Positions 1 to 12,754 of a DNA stretch of 64,000 nt are shown piece after piece. The notes under the pieces were generated by a model that worked only from the letters and a program-made list of their open reading frames with translations, had not been told where the DNA came from and made no database searches. Made by a program: the position numbers and the translations under genes. Every line of letters starts with the position of its first letter. The stretch's first letter is position 1. Source of the DNA: Aphidius gifuensis (lineage: Eukaryota; Arthropoda; Insecta; Hymenoptera; Braconidae); NCBI RefSeq assembly GCF_014905175.1, contig NC_057791.1:5332001-5396000 (forward strand), in the 5' to 3' direction.

Positions 1-867
1 ATCTAATTTAAAATACAATACATATCTATTTTTCGTTGTTAAATTGCAATTTTCAATTTGTCAGTATTTAATCTAATATTATTATAATATTGTTAATAAC
101 AAATATAGAAAATATATTAATTATTTTAATTTATTATTTATGATTTGTTTATTTTGAATTAACAATTCAATTAATTTATGCAAAATTAATTTATCATGAA
201 TAAATTATTATTAAATAATAATAATATACATATAATAGTTATATTACTATATATTTTCAACAATTTATATTAGTATTATATTGTCAATGTTAGTTGTTTT
301 CATAAACTCAAAAATTCATGGTGTGTAGTTGGCGCAACGTAAATTGTGATAACAACGTTTATTTTCAAAACGAAAAAACTTTTATAGAACGTAAGAACGT
401 CAAATTGAATTTCTTCAATGTCGTGTTGGGCATAACGACGATGAGTTTGAAAAATAGATAAAAAATAAGCTTCAAAAAATAAATAAATAAATAAAACTAC
501 TGGACTGATGTTGAAGTGATATAAAAAACATACATATTCTTTGCCAATGTATATATTCTCATGAAAACTACTGATTTTTTTTTTTAAATTTAATTTTTTT
601 ATTTTATTTTATTATTATTGTTTAGTGTAAAATTTTTATTTTTTTATTTTTTATATATAATAAATTTTATATAACATTATTTCAAGATGAAATAATTAAA
701 AATGTTATTTTTAATTTCATTTTAATATTTTTGTATTTAATTATGATTGGTATATATATATTTAAAATATGAATAATGAATTTGCCAAGTGATTTATCTT
801 TTTTATGTATATACAAGTTTAAAGAAAAAAACAAAAAATATATATGTCGTTGATGTTTTTGTTTCAG
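1..867. other. AT-rich non-coding stretch
   Basis: Nearly pure A/T sequence with many homopolymer runs. I see no convincing exon or RNA gene. A slightly more balanced patch at about 305-440 contains short GTT/CGT-containing words but no open frame with splice signals. It could be the intron or 3' flank of the gene whose first exon lies at 1782-1923. Confidence 0.4.
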
Positions 868-973
868 AATCTTATACAAAAGTTGAAAACTTAATTTTCC
901 TGCTTCACATAAAGGCTTGTAAAGGAAGAAGGCGATATGCGAATTTCGTAAATTATATTTTCTTCTTGTCCTG
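868..973 (+). CDS. Possible internal exon, product unknown
   Basis: A strong plus-strand acceptor (TTTTTGTTTCAG ending at 867) and a strong donor (CTG|GTGAGTATC from 974) bracket a 106-nt stretch. One frame is open across it and would enter in phase 1 and leave in phase 2. The peptide includes KACKGRRRYANFVNYIFF and resembles nothing I know. No neighbouring exon of matching phase was identified on this strand, and the minus strand is also open over part of the interval. It may be a cryptic splice pair in AT-rich sequence. Confidence 0.22.
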
Positions 974-1781
974 GTGAGTATCTTATAAAAACTTTTACTA
1001 ACTGTATATACATATCATTTTTTTTTTGTGTGACAGTCATGCTTTTGTCGTATGACAAAATAAAATTGCATGAATTTTGTACTGGTAGGCAAACAAAACG
1101 CCAAAAATATTATATAATTTTCGGTTTAATCATCATAAAAAATTATGAAATGAATATTAAAATAGAATTAAAGTCATAAAATAATATAAAATAATGAAAT
1201 AAGAACTAATAAATCAAATAAATTTAGAGTATAGTATAAAAAATACACAAAAAATTATTTAATTATCAACTTTGATGTTGATTATTTCCGTTTTTACGAT
1301 ATAAAAAATTTAGAAATAAATTTAACCAAATTTAAATTAATTTCAAGTATAAAAATTAATATTTTATATTTTATAATATTAATAAAAATATTAAATTCAA
1401 TAATTAATTATATATTTTTAAATATTTGAAAAAAAAATTCTGCAACACAATGAGCATCATTATATATGAAAAATTTATATTGACAAAAATATTTATAATA
1501 TATTTTTAAAAGTTTTAAAATATTACGTAGTTTATACTAAAAGTTATTGAGGCATATATATTTTTTGTAGTTGTGATAACGAGCAACGATGAAAAGTTAA
1601 CGACTAAACGGTTGAGTGAAAAAAGGCGTAACCAAAAGTTAGTCACTCATATTTTTCTTTATTCTAAAATCGCAAATAATATATAGGTATATATTCGAAA
1701 AACCATGACTTTTAAAAAATAAAATAAAAATAAATTTTCAATTTTATATATATATATATATATCCTATATATATAACGCAC

Positions 1782-1923
1782 CTTGATAAAGCAGAAAACC
1801 TTTGGAGTATTTCAAAGCCATGTCGATCTCGTGCACCAAATCAGTATCATTTTTTTTCTCATCACTGGTTATATCACGGTCATACCCTTCAACCAAAAAG
1901 CATTGCCTCATATGCAAACTCAT
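1782..1923 (-). CDS. First coding exon of an unrecognised minus-strand gene
   Basis: An ATG at 1923 opens 47 codons plus one base, closed by a good donor (CAAG|GTGCGT, intron starts at 1781). The peptide begins MSLHMRQCFLVEGYDRD and ends ALKYSKGFLLYQ. Its balanced, charged composition stands out from the surrounding AT noise. An in-frame acceptor (AAAAAATAG, phase 0) lies just upstream, so this could also be an internal exon. The only matching downstream candidate I see is weak: an acceptor after CAACCGTTTAG with an open frame from 1603 to a stop at 1515, giving 28 hydrophobic residues. The gene may instead continue past the left edge. The family is not recognised. Confidence 0.45.
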
Positions 1924-2332
1924 AACAAAATTGTTTTTCTATTTTTTAACGAAAATTAAATTGAAATAAAGCAAAAGCTAAGCCGCGAAAATTGTTATTG
2001 ATTTTACAAATTTCGAGTTGTTTATTGTTATTTTTTTTTACGTATAAAAAGCATTAAAAAAGTCGTTAATAAAAAATTAATTTATTCGATTATATAGTAA
2101 AGGAAATGCTGGGTATTTTTAAAGCTCAATTTAATTTTGTTATATTATTTATAAAGGATATGTGATGTTGTTGTGACAATAGTTTTAATTTTCAATAGCC
2201 ATACATTATTCTATACTGAAAAGCATCACTGTAAACAATTTTTATACTTGCAAATTTATCTCAAGTCAGTGTGTTAAATTGTATATGAAATGTTTGGTGA
2301 CTGTGTTGATATATTTAAAAATAGATGAAAAC

Positions 2333-2421
2333 TTAGACGATGATGCTGGGTAGTGGTAGTGGTAGTGGTGGTGGTTCCAATGTTAACCGGGATTCAACAA
2401 CGCGTCCAGAAAAACGGTGGC
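2333..2421 (-). CDS. Last exon of the large Asn-rich protein gene (proline-rich C-terminus)
   Basis: The large upstream exon ends in phase 1 at 3106. An acceptor TAAAAAATAG ends at 2422. The sequence after it enters in the matching phase and encodes 28 residues, ending in a PPPLPLPLPSIIV tail before a TAA at 2333-2335. This region has visibly higher GC than its surroundings, including a CCA/CTA repeat. The join restores a glycine codon after the motif ITINEAAD. The first canonical AATAAA downstream is at 2086-2081, with a TATAAA variant nearer. Phase agreement plus composition make this the likely terminal exon, but no transcript evidence is available. Confidence 0.55.
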
Positions 2422-3105
2422 CTATTTTTTATACTAAATATAGATTTTTTGAAAAAATAATATAAAAATAATAATATAATCATAATAATTTTTTTATATA
2501 TATGTGGAGAAACTAAACAGCTATTACTATGCTGTGCAAAATAAACGTTGTCTTGGTGTTTTATTGAGATCTTGCCCTCGGTATATATGACGCAATGATT
2601 TATGGATGTTAAAATGATTTTTTTTCTTTTTCTTCATAGTTGTATATCTTTTTGTACATAGTACAAAAAAGTCGATATATTATTCAACTAGTTGAAAAAA
2701 AAATTATACGAAAAAGTCTATTTACCAACGTGGAATTGAATTATCAATTTTTTTGTTTTTTTTTTTTTTTGTTTGATTGTAACCGAGATTTGGGGATATG
2801 ACTCATCTGAGTCATTGAAAAACGTGATGAATTAATTTGTCACTCAATCAGTCAATCTACACACCCCCCTTGTCCCTACTTTACTTAATTTATATTCATT
2901 TTTTAGAGTCAAAAAAACGTTCTTTAAAAAACACTAAGTAGTTAGTAATTTTGTTAAACATCAAATTATTAATCTCAACACTAAAACTCAATAAAATCAC
3001 AAAAAATAAAATATTAAATAATAAAAAATCAACACTTTTAAATTCACACGTGAAAAATAAAAATAAAAAAAAAAAAACTGTTGTCTACTTCCGAATGAGA
3101 CTCAC
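2422..3105 (-). other. Intron of the large Asn-rich protein gene
   Basis: It is bounded on the minus strand by a GTGAGT donor (3105-3100) and a TAG acceptor (2424-2422). Inside it are a perfect paired AP-1-like inverted repeat (2798-2815) and a C-rich patch (about 2860-2875), but no further coding sequence that I can support. Confidence 0.5.
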
Positions 3106-6100
3106 CGTCGGCAGCCTCATTGATAGTTATCTCAAGAAATTCTCGTAGATGTTTTGGCAGCATTTTTGAATCTTCAATATTTTTTCCATCAACAAGACAT
3201 TTTTTATTTTCATTATTATGATTATTTTCATTATTTATATTTTTCTTGGTATCTTTTATTATTATTGTATTATTATCATCAATATTTTCTGTATCACTAT
3301 CAAATTTTATACCAAATCTATTCATACGATTTTTTGCACATTTAATAAATTCTTTTTCCAATGTACTTGTTATTTCATCATGAATTTTATGATCATCTTT
3401 ATCTAAATTTACTGGCATACTCAATTTTATAACTTTTTTATTTTTTCTTTCTTCTCTTTCATAAATTTTATTTTTATACTCATCATACATTTTTTTTCTA
3501 AATAATTCATCATTTGTTTGATAAATTTTTTTTTTTTTTTTTTCAATATTTTCATCATTATTATCATGTAAATTTTTTGTAATATCAATTGTATATTTTT
3601 CATATTTTTTTTCAATTTTATTTTCTAAATTTACACTATTTAATTTATTATTTTCACTTGAAGTTTTATTTTTATTCTCAGTACTATTATTATTTTTTTG
3701 AAATTTTATAAATGATTCATCTTGATTTATTGTCATATCATTAAGTTTTTTTTTATCATTCATATAAAGCTCTTGATTATTTTTATTATCATTATTTATA
3801 ATATCATTAAATTGATTATCAAGTTTTTCAATATATTCAAGTTGACGATCAAAATATAATGATGGTAATGAATAACGTCTTTTTTTATTTTTACTATCAT
3901 TATATTTTGTTTGTAGCTGTTTCAAATTTTCCATAATAACATTTGTATTTGGTTGTTTAATATAACTTGAATCTTTGTTGTGATGATAATTTATTGGCTC
4001 AATATGACATCTTGGTGGTGATTTGTCAAATATACTAGTTGTATCAATGCATGAACGATCAACGTCAACACTACGTCTACATCTTGGTGGTGCCTCAGGC
4101 TTGTCATTAATAAGAGCTGAGTTAACATAATGTGGATCAATAATATTTTGAGACAAATATCTATATGTAAATTTATTATTATCATCAAATGTTTTATCAT
4201 CAAATGTTTTATCAATAATTGCACTTTTAAATGTTAATGAATTTTTATTCATATAGCTTTTATTGCAATTATTATTTTCTTGTTGTAAATTATCTGGTGA
4301 TTTTATTATTATTGCTGAATTTATTAAATGCATACTATCATCATTTGTATCATCAAATACTCTACCATGACGTTTATTAAAATTTTTTTTTTCATCAATA
4401 TTATTATTTATTATTGGATTACGTTTATTGACTTTGGTAAATGTATTATTTTTATCATCAAAATCAATGTTATTAGTATGCTGATTGTCATCTTTGATAA
4501 AATTTTTGTCATCTAAAAATTCACATGGTACTTGATTCAGCCAATCTAATAAACGTGTACTTTTTGAATGATCATTTTGAATTTTTTTATTGCTTATTGT
4601 TACCTCAGGTAAATTGTTGGATATAGAATTTTCTTTTATTATCTCAAGCAAACGATTTGACGACATTTCATTGTCTTGAAATTGCTTAAATTCTTTATTA
4701 TTATTTTTATTATTTGAATTTACTTCAATGTGATACTTTGGTATAGTAATATCACGTTTTAAATCATCATGATAACGTCGACGATTTAAAAACTTTTCAT
4801 GAAGATCAAGAAGTTTGTCAGCACTTATTTTAACATTGGTATTATGTTGAGATGGTGAAAGACATATTAGTACATTTGGATTTTCAACTGTTGGAATACC
4901 CATCCAACTTTTTGATCTTTGATTTATTTTATTATCAATATTATCATTTATTTTTATCATACATTTTTTTGAATAATTTATTTCATTTATTATTTGTTTA
5001 CCAAATGGCATTGATATAATTTTTTTTAAACAAATATCTTTTAATGATTTTAAACTATTATTATTATTATTTTTATTTTTATATGATGAATCATTATGAC
5101 CCCTAGACATTGGCGCCAGATCAATAATTGAATTTTCAATGATGATTGGAATATTTATAGATACATTTGAATTTTTATCAAGATCAATTATACCACTATG
5201 TTCTTTACACTTGTTTTTTATTGAATTAAATTTGTTATTTTCGTTTGATACTTGATTTATTAATGACTTTTCACATGTGTTAGTTGAAATTAATGTACAA
5301 TTTGATTGATCAATATTATTTTTAATAATTTCATTTGTATTATTAATTAATTTATCTGTTTTTTTTTCTATTAAAATATTATTTTCAGTTGTTTCAAATA
5401 CATACGTTTGTTCAATTGTTTTTATTGTATTTTTTTCAATATTTATTTTTGAATTTTTAATCTCTGGAATTACAGAAGCCATTTGGTTTGTTGTCGTAGA
5501 TTGATTTGAAAATTTTAGTGGCTCTTCTGTTGGTATACTGTCGTTGTTGTTATAAGCATTTTCTATTTTAAAATTTACTGCGTCATCATCATTGCCAAGT
5601 TTTTTTGTTTCGTAAATGGTATTATGTAAATTTGATGTTATATTTTTTGTAGATATTTCATTAGTCTGACCATCAGAATTTTTAGTTGTACTAGTAATAA
5701 TTGGCAAAGTTTTATTCTCATATGTACAACTGTCAATTAATTTTTTTTCTTTATTTATAGATATGCTATTTATATTTTTATCACAAATTAAATCACCAGA
5801 TTTATCATCAGATGATTTTATGTGATTATTTAAAATTATTATATTTTCTTTATCATCATGCAATTCAATTTTTTGTTGATTCAATGATGATGATTCTATA
5901 TTTTTATTGTTGGTAATATTTTCAGTTTTATAATTTATTAATTCTTTGATATTTTGCTCTTCATCACCTGATAATTTTTCACTTTCTTCTTGTATAACAT
6001 CTAAAAAATTATCAGAATGACGTACATCTGAATAATATATTTCACGAATTGAACGATTTTTAATACGTTTATTATTATCACATGAATCAACTTCAAGACA

Positions 6101-7318
6101 CTCTAAATCATTCAACAGGTTGTCATTATTGAATAAAGGTAAATCAAGTCCTTTGATAAAAATTCTAAGGTTATCTTCAGCTTCACGTGTCAATGGTACT
6201 TTATGAATTTCAGATATTGACTCAATATTTGATGATATTATTGTCAGTTTTTCAGTATCTTCAGTTTCAATGGTTTCAACATTTATTGTATTTTTATCTG
6301 ATTTATCACACTCTATTGCATATTTTTTTTCAGCTTTTGTATTCTCTGTCAGTTGATATAATTTTTCTTCTTCTTCTTCTTCTTCTATTTCATTTTCTTC
6401 TGCTGGTTTTATTTCTTTTATCACTTTATGATTATCAATATTATTATTTTTATTATCATTCATTGTATTATTATTATTTTCATCATAGTTAAATGATAAA
6501 TTTGATGAATTTAATTTATGATCTTTTTGTTGAATTGATTCTCCATTTTCTTCATCATCATCATCATCATCATCATTCTCTTCAATAATTGAGTTTAATA
6601 TATTTTTTATTGGATATTCAATATTTGATTCTATCTCAGTAATAATAATAGGTTGACTGTTAAATTGTAAACTGGCATCTGTGTTGTTTTCATTGACCTC
6701 GTGAATCTCTGGGCCATCAGTGTTTATGTTACTTGTATTTGGCATTTGTGCCAGGTCAGTATAACATTCACCAAGGGTCTCGACCCTTGAATCCACATTA
6801 CTTGCTAATGGTTTTAGTGGATGAACAGATTCTATCATATTTATATCATCATCATCATCATCATCATTGTCATCTTTACTTGCATCAATATTGGTAAAGC
6901 TAGACTCTAAAATACCAATGTCATTCACGTGGTTTATTTTACTGATACTTGGTTCATGTGGTTCTCCTTTAAATTTATTTATCTCACATATATTCGTTGA
7001 ACTATTCAAATTATTAGGTTGAAAATTTAAATTACAACCAGTATTATCACAGTCTGTTATCGATTCAATTTCAGGGTTAGACAAAGATGTCTCAACCTCT
7101 GTTATCATCTTGACTTGTTGACCATTGACATTAATCTCAATTGGATTTTTTTGTATTGTTTCGATACTTGTACCAGGTCCTAATTGATCATTTGATAGAT
7201 TTTTTTGTAATTCATTTTGATCTTTTTTATCATTTGAATGATTTTTATTATTTTTTAATTCATTATCACGTTTTTTACGATTACGTGAACGATTTTTACG
7301 GCTAGATCGATGTGGCAT
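3106..7318 (-). CDS. Very large Asn/Asp-rich disordered protein, main exon
   Basis: One uninterrupted reading frame of 1,404 codons runs from the ATG at 7318. With the last exon (2333-2421) the protein is about 1,433 residues. The frame is also open upstream to a TTG, but a TAA precedes it, so MPHRSSRKNRSRNRKKRD is the natural start: a very basic Arg/Ser/Asn N-terminus. Most of the chain is low-complexity Asn, Asp, Lys, Ser and Ile. Acidic runs (poly-Asp or poly-Glu) lie near residues 150, 250 and 310. Islands of more ordinary composition are likely conserved segments: around residues 375-480 (FIKGLDLPLFNND, RSIREIYYSDVRHSD), 810-860 (LLDLHEKFLNRRRYHDDLK), 930 (RLLDWLNQVPCEFLDD), 1065-1100 (APPRCRRSVDVD and PPRCHIEP) and the end (MLPKHLREFLEITINEAAD). 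There is no signal peptide, membrane segment or catalytic motif. I do not recognise the family. Runs of ATC/ATT and ATG repeats in the DNA underlie the acidic tracts. Confidence 0.8.
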
Positions 7319-7363
7319 TTTCAAATTGATGCTGAAGAATTTCTTCAAGAATTAATATAACTG
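7319..7363 (-). other. 5' UTR piece and acceptor of the large Asn-rich gene
   Basis: A good acceptor, CTCCACTTTTACAG, ends at 7361 on the minus strand. The 42 nt between it and the ATG at 7318 contain an in-frame TAA, so this is 5' UTR for the large protein and implies an upstream non-coding exon. That exon was not located; the GC-richer patches at 9.99-10.07 kb and 11.4-11.54 kb are candidates. Confidence 0.45.
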
Positions 7364-7651
7364 TAAAAGTGGAGTTTGTAAATTGTCAAATATATATTCT
7401 CACGATTCTTTTGAGTTTTTTATTTTGTTAATTTTTCTATATATCATTATTACGGGAAAAAAAAATTAAATAAAATTAGTACAATAATTTTTTATCAATG
7501 AAAAAAGTTTTTGAATTTACTCAGATAATCAAGGTAAATTATTGGTTATTCACTTTTTTATTTTTTTTTTTTAAATTCTCATTGTTTAAACTGAAATAAA
7601 TGAGAAAGTAAATTTTTCCGAGCATCTAAATACGTCAATAAATCTCTTTAA

Positions 7652-9100
7652 GAGGAATGACAACCTTTGAAGATCTAACCTTATCTGTCATTTTTTCCAA
7701 ACAACTTTTTAATTAGTAAAAAACAATATAAAGACCTGAAATTTGGTAAAGTCACTTATAATATTATAATGCACTGCATGACAGTATCAGAATTTGTTTA
7801 TTTAACAAAAAAAATTAAAGATTCGTTTATCGACGGAGTTTACAATAAATAAATTTCCAAACAACTTTTTTTATTCTAAAACTTAATTAAATTTTATGAA
7901 ATTTTACGAGATTGATTAAAAAATTATTCTCTAGTGCATGACACTATTTTATTTGCAAAATACTAAAAAAATTTTTTTATATTTTTACAAAAAAAAAATT
8001 TTTTTTACCAGCAATGATAATTTATCCGGGGGAACTCGAAATTGAATTGGTGGCGCTGGGTATGCTATTTTTGTTATGTTTTGGGACTTATTTAACAATT
8101 GGCATTTTATTGTTGTGTCAAAAATAATTCCATGTTAATTAATGGTTATAAAATTAAGTAATTTACACTTAATCAAATGTAAGTTAGGTAAATTTGAAAC
8201 GCAAAACATATGGTTAATTATCGGATTAGTGTTTAGTATAAAACTGCAAGTGTAAGCATTGTAATTTTTTGTGGTTATGAATAACTTGATCGATAAAATA
8301 AAAACAATCAAAAAGAATCAGTATATAAAAAAGCATATTTATCGTATAATCTAAATATGACTGGAAAATAGTAAGACAAAGCTCTAGAATTAATCTCTTC
8401 TATTGTTTATCAATTTTGGCAGCATGTTATTTTGGAAACGATTGCATCAAATGCATGAAAACTGATCCTCAAAATTTAAACTTTTTTATTCTAACATCTT
8501 AAATTTTGTAAAATTTTGCATGGTTCTAATTATTTGAGATAATATTTAACTTTCAACTATGTATTTAAAAATTCAAAATCGGAACGATAAACACAGATAA
8601 GAAAAAGCATATAAAATGCATGCGCAGTTTTTATATAAATTTGCTCCCTTTATATATAAAGGAATTATGGACCTTCGTCAAAAATTCTCATTTTCGATTT
8701 GAAGAATACCTGAATACCTGATGTTTATCATGAATTAATAAATTCTGACTGATTAAAAATATTATTTCTCTTATCAAATTTATTTGGTGGACTTATGTAA
8801 TAATAAAAGTATTACATTTGAGTATGCAATGGTGGGATATATATAGATAGTTGATACGCATGAAATTTGTATAAAAATTAAATAAAATGAGGTCTAAAAT
8901 AAATATTAATCTTTTATAATTGTTTATAATGCATGTACGGACAAATTGGTATACTGAATAAATATAAGTGATTTTACCACCAGATCGTCTAAAGTATGTC
9001 CCAATATTGAATACAATTGGGACTCACAGATGGAGCGAATGTGGTTCTGTTGGTAAAAATAAGGGAACAGTTAGGTCAAAATGAAAGGTTGTCATTCCTC
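7652..9100. mobile_element. TTAA-flanked element with 17-bp inverted termini (piggyBac-like, non-autonomous)
   Basis: GAGGAATGACAACCTTT at 7652-7668 recurs as its exact reverse complement at 9084-9100. Both copies are flanked on the outside by TTAA (7648-7651 and 9101-9104), which is the target site duplicated by piggyBac-type transposases. The 1,449-bp interior has no open frame of transposase size, so the element would be non-autonomous or decayed. Short words recur inside it (TTCCAAACAACTTTTT twice, GCATGACA variants three times), which suggests internal duplication. Known piggyBac ends usually begin CCC, which these do not, so the superfamily call is inference. It lies about 330 bp upstream of the large gene's start codon. 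Confidence 0.65.
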
Positions 9101-9104
9101 TTAA

Positions 9105-12100
9105 GCAATAAGCCATCGTCTGAACGAAATCAATTTCTATGTTGTGTTAACTATAGACTGCTAATGACCCTACAATGTTCCCCAAGGTACACGTAAACAG
9201 TAAATCAATAAATGAGTATAAAAAAAATGAAAAAGAAAAGAAAAGTTCTATATACATCAGCAGCTATTTCATGTGCATTAATTCAAAAAAAAAAACTAAA
9301 GTACATCTTCTTAGTTGTCCATGTGACAATGCAATCACAACACTATTTTGATTTTTTTTTTTTCAAATTTATTCTCTATTTTATATGCTGCCTTGTTCAT
9401 TTTTTTTTTTTATTATTCGTTACAGGCGAATGGAAATAAAGCATTTTGTTTTTCACTTGAATAAATATGAATTGTTTATTTTAAATTATTTTATCTGAAT
9501 ATGACAAGATGTTATAAAGTTATCTAACTTGACTGAAAATACATTTATCAAGTATATATACGATATTATTATGAATTTTTTTTTTTAAACAAAATATGTA
9601 TGAAAAATCAACGCAGATGAAATGTCTTGAAGCACTTTGATAAACTTTTGAATTTCCTAATAATCTTTTTAACTATGATATATACAACTTTAAGTTATAT
9701 GAATATTCACTAGTTGAAAATACGAATAATGGTAAAATTGTCACGTTTAAATTTTCCAATAAATGTAGTATCATGTTCTTGATTTAATTTTATAAAATTA
9801 AAATACATAAATTATAATTGATTTATTTTTAAATATTTTCAATGAAAAAATTAGCTTAATTTTTTTTTAAACAATTAATAATCTTACCATAATAAAAAAT
9901 AGAAATTTCACTTAAAAAAAAAATAAAAAAAAAATATATATATTTTTTAAAATTATACGTAAAAATAGATCAAGTGAATATAGTGTTATCTTCGCCAACG
10001 GGCGTTTGTGGAGTGTTGAGCAAAGCACCGTCACATCGGTCAGCTGCGTTCAATTTTCTCCCACTTTTATTTATTTATTTTTTTATTTCTTTGATACTTT
10101 TAAATGCTTTGAATACTGACAATACATGTCAGAATATTAAAAGCGTATTACTCACAAACGTAGTCTGGAATTTATGATACACCCAAAAAGTTAAATTAAC
10201 ATCGATACAAATACACTGAGATAAAAAAAATCAAAATAAAAAAATTAAATTAGATAGATTGTGTGTGTGTGGGGAGAAGGGGGGTTTTATACTTAGTATA
10301 TATGTATATTTTTATACGATGAGGACGCACCCAACAAAAGTTCACAAGCAAAAAGGCAGTAACTAAAGCAGAACGATGTATTTTGCATTGCCTTTGAATT
10401 GTATGTGAATGTGTGCGTCCAACTGGCAGCATGAATTTGTCGCAAAAAACGGAAAATAGATGTTACTAATTATACCAAAGAGTATATGTCTGACGTGATA
10501 TCATCTTTACTGTATGGATGCTCAAAGTATGTCTGGGTTGTCAGATTTTTTTTTTTAAATTACAAAGAAATAAACAAATTGAAAAATAAATAAAATAAAA
10601 ATAAATAAAGGTCAAAGATTTTAATTAATATTGAAAAATTAATCATCACAATAAAGTGTCAAATATTTTCAGAGTATATTTATCTAAAAAATATGACAAC
10701 ACATTAATTGACACTTGTCTGTTGTAATTGTGCATAAATTTTTATGACATTTTTACAGATAATTTGTAAAATTCAACTAAAATAATTAGTATTTTGTTTA
10801 GCTGTTAAAAATGTTAAATTTTCAATATAAAAAAAAAACATTTTAAATTTATTAATTAAACATGTAAATAAAAATTAAATACTTAATTGATATTCTCAAA
10901 TGTTAATTGAAAATTTTGAAATTTATTATCGTAATATTTTTCAAATATTAAATTTCAACATACGAGCTGAGTGTTAAATTAAAATTTAAAAAAAAAAACA
11001 CTATATTGACTATTCAAAAAATATTAAATTTAAATTTTTTTAGCTATCTATTTTTAATCTAACAACAAATTTATATTTGTTTTTATAGCCTATGTTAAAA
11101 AAAAAAAAAAAAAAAAATGATGACAAAGTAATAATGGAGAATCTCTCGATAGAGATATCAAACACCCAGTTTTTATTTAATCTATATGGCTATCTCTACT
11201 ATAGTTTGAGTATATCATATACTAAAAAAAAAAAAAAACATAATAATATTTACATTTTCTACGATAGATTTGACTATTGTTCTAAAAATGTCTACGACCA
11301 TCATAAATCATAGTATATTTTACAGGATTTTTTTTTTTAACTAGCAATATTTTTTTCTGTTTGTGTTTATGCCTTTATTTATATATGCAGTATATATGTA
11401 TGTTTAAAAATGCTTCCCTTTGCATAGCGCTGCAGGCTTGCACGCCACTTCCGAGACGGACTTCCTTCCGTATCTAGCACAATGTAAGCTCGCTCAGTTT
11501 GCTCTCGACGAACACTTCCCCTTTACCGCCCTATTTTTTTTTACAAATTTTTTTTTTTCTGGACCCTCACCTTAACCAACCCCCTGAACTCTTCTGTTCA
11601 TTCCACTACATATCTTTCAAAATGTTTTTTTTTTTTTTTATATGTACTTAAATACAAGAACAAAATTCATAATTTTTTTATAAACTCTAAAATGAAACTT
11701 GATACATTTTTCTAGGTTTTATGCTATTATAAAAATAAAAAAAATAAATAATTTTATATTATTATTATTATAAAAATACTTGAGTTTGAAATATATGATT
11801 AAAAATAAATTTTAAATTCGCAGTTATTTTATTTTTTTTATTTTTTCAACTGCGTGTTTTTAAATGAAGCAAATGTGGTCGATAAGATTGAATCGTTCTA
11901 TTCTGGTAGTAACAGTTTTTTTTTATGTTGGGTTTTTTTTTTTTTAAAAAAAAGCTTTATTTATTGGAGAAAAATTTTTACTTTTTTATCAAAACATTTA
12001 TTTGTTTTATATTAAATGTAATTAAGTAAAAATATAAATGAACAAACAATTTGCTAGATTTATTAAGTAATTAATAAATTTATTAAAAATATTTTTTTAA

Positions 12101-12754
12101 TTTTCTTGATGTTTTTTTTGTTCATTAAAATACAAATGAAATTTTCATTTAGTAATTTTTTTTTTCGAATCTAACAGAGGCAAAAAAAGCTTCGAGCTTC
12201 ATCTAAAAATACTACGTAATATTTTTTTATAATGAAAAGTTTTAAATAAATTTTGGAAAAATAATAATTTTCTTTTAAAGATTTATAAAATAAGTTGAGA
12301 AATGTTTTGACAAATATTATTGACGTACATTTTTAGTGTGGTTTTTAATATTTGACATTTGTACTTTAAATTATTATTTATATATAATTTAATTTGACAT
12401 TTTGACAATTTATATTTTTGTAAATTTGTTTATTTTTGTTTATTATTTTAAGTTGGTATTTTAGTCGAGAGTTAGCAAATTGAATAAAAACTTTTCAGTC
12501 AAAACTACATCACAGTAAAAATAAAACTTTTGCTGATCTTCTTCTTAAATTTATTTTATCATCATAACTTTTATCATCTAGACAAATCATTTTTCTAATT
12601 ATTCATCAGTTCTTATTTTTTTTTTTCAAATCAAAATCAAATACAGCCTAATCTGAATTTCGTTTAAATAAAATGACATGTCACTACCTGTACTCGTTAT
12701 TCTAAATTATTTTTCAAAATATATTTTAACTTTGCAAGAGGCAATTTGTGTAGT
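9105..12754. other. Non-coding interval between two minus-strand genes
   Basis: No supported exon. Three features stand out from the AT background. A mixed-GC patch lies at 9990-10070 and another at 10320-10440. A clearly GC-richer block lies at about 11405-11535, with GCGCTGCAGG, CTTCCGAGACGGACTTCC and CTCGACG words. The last is the best candidate for the promoter or 5' UTR exon of the large gene starting at 7318. Fragments resembling the dispersed MITE family seen elsewhere in the window lie at about 10700-11010. Confidence 0.4.
11405..11535 (-). promoter_or_regulatory. GC-richer block, possible promoter or 5' UTR exon
   Basis: About 130 bp of near-normal GC with several CpG dinucleotides and GGAAGT (ETS-like) words in a region otherwise close to 20 percent GC. 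It lies 4 kb upstream of the ATG at 7318, and that gene needs an upstream non-coding exon. Strand and role are inference from position only. Confidence 0.25.

Noticed and set aside
3154..6492. Several frames on the plus strand
   Set aside because: They are shadows of the large minus-strand reading frame, rich in Phe, Tyr and Leu because they read its Asn/Lys codons in antisense.
10250..10432. 60-codon minus-strand frame beside a GT repeat
   Set aside because: It has no conserved motif or splice context. The patch was kept only as a mixed-GC region.
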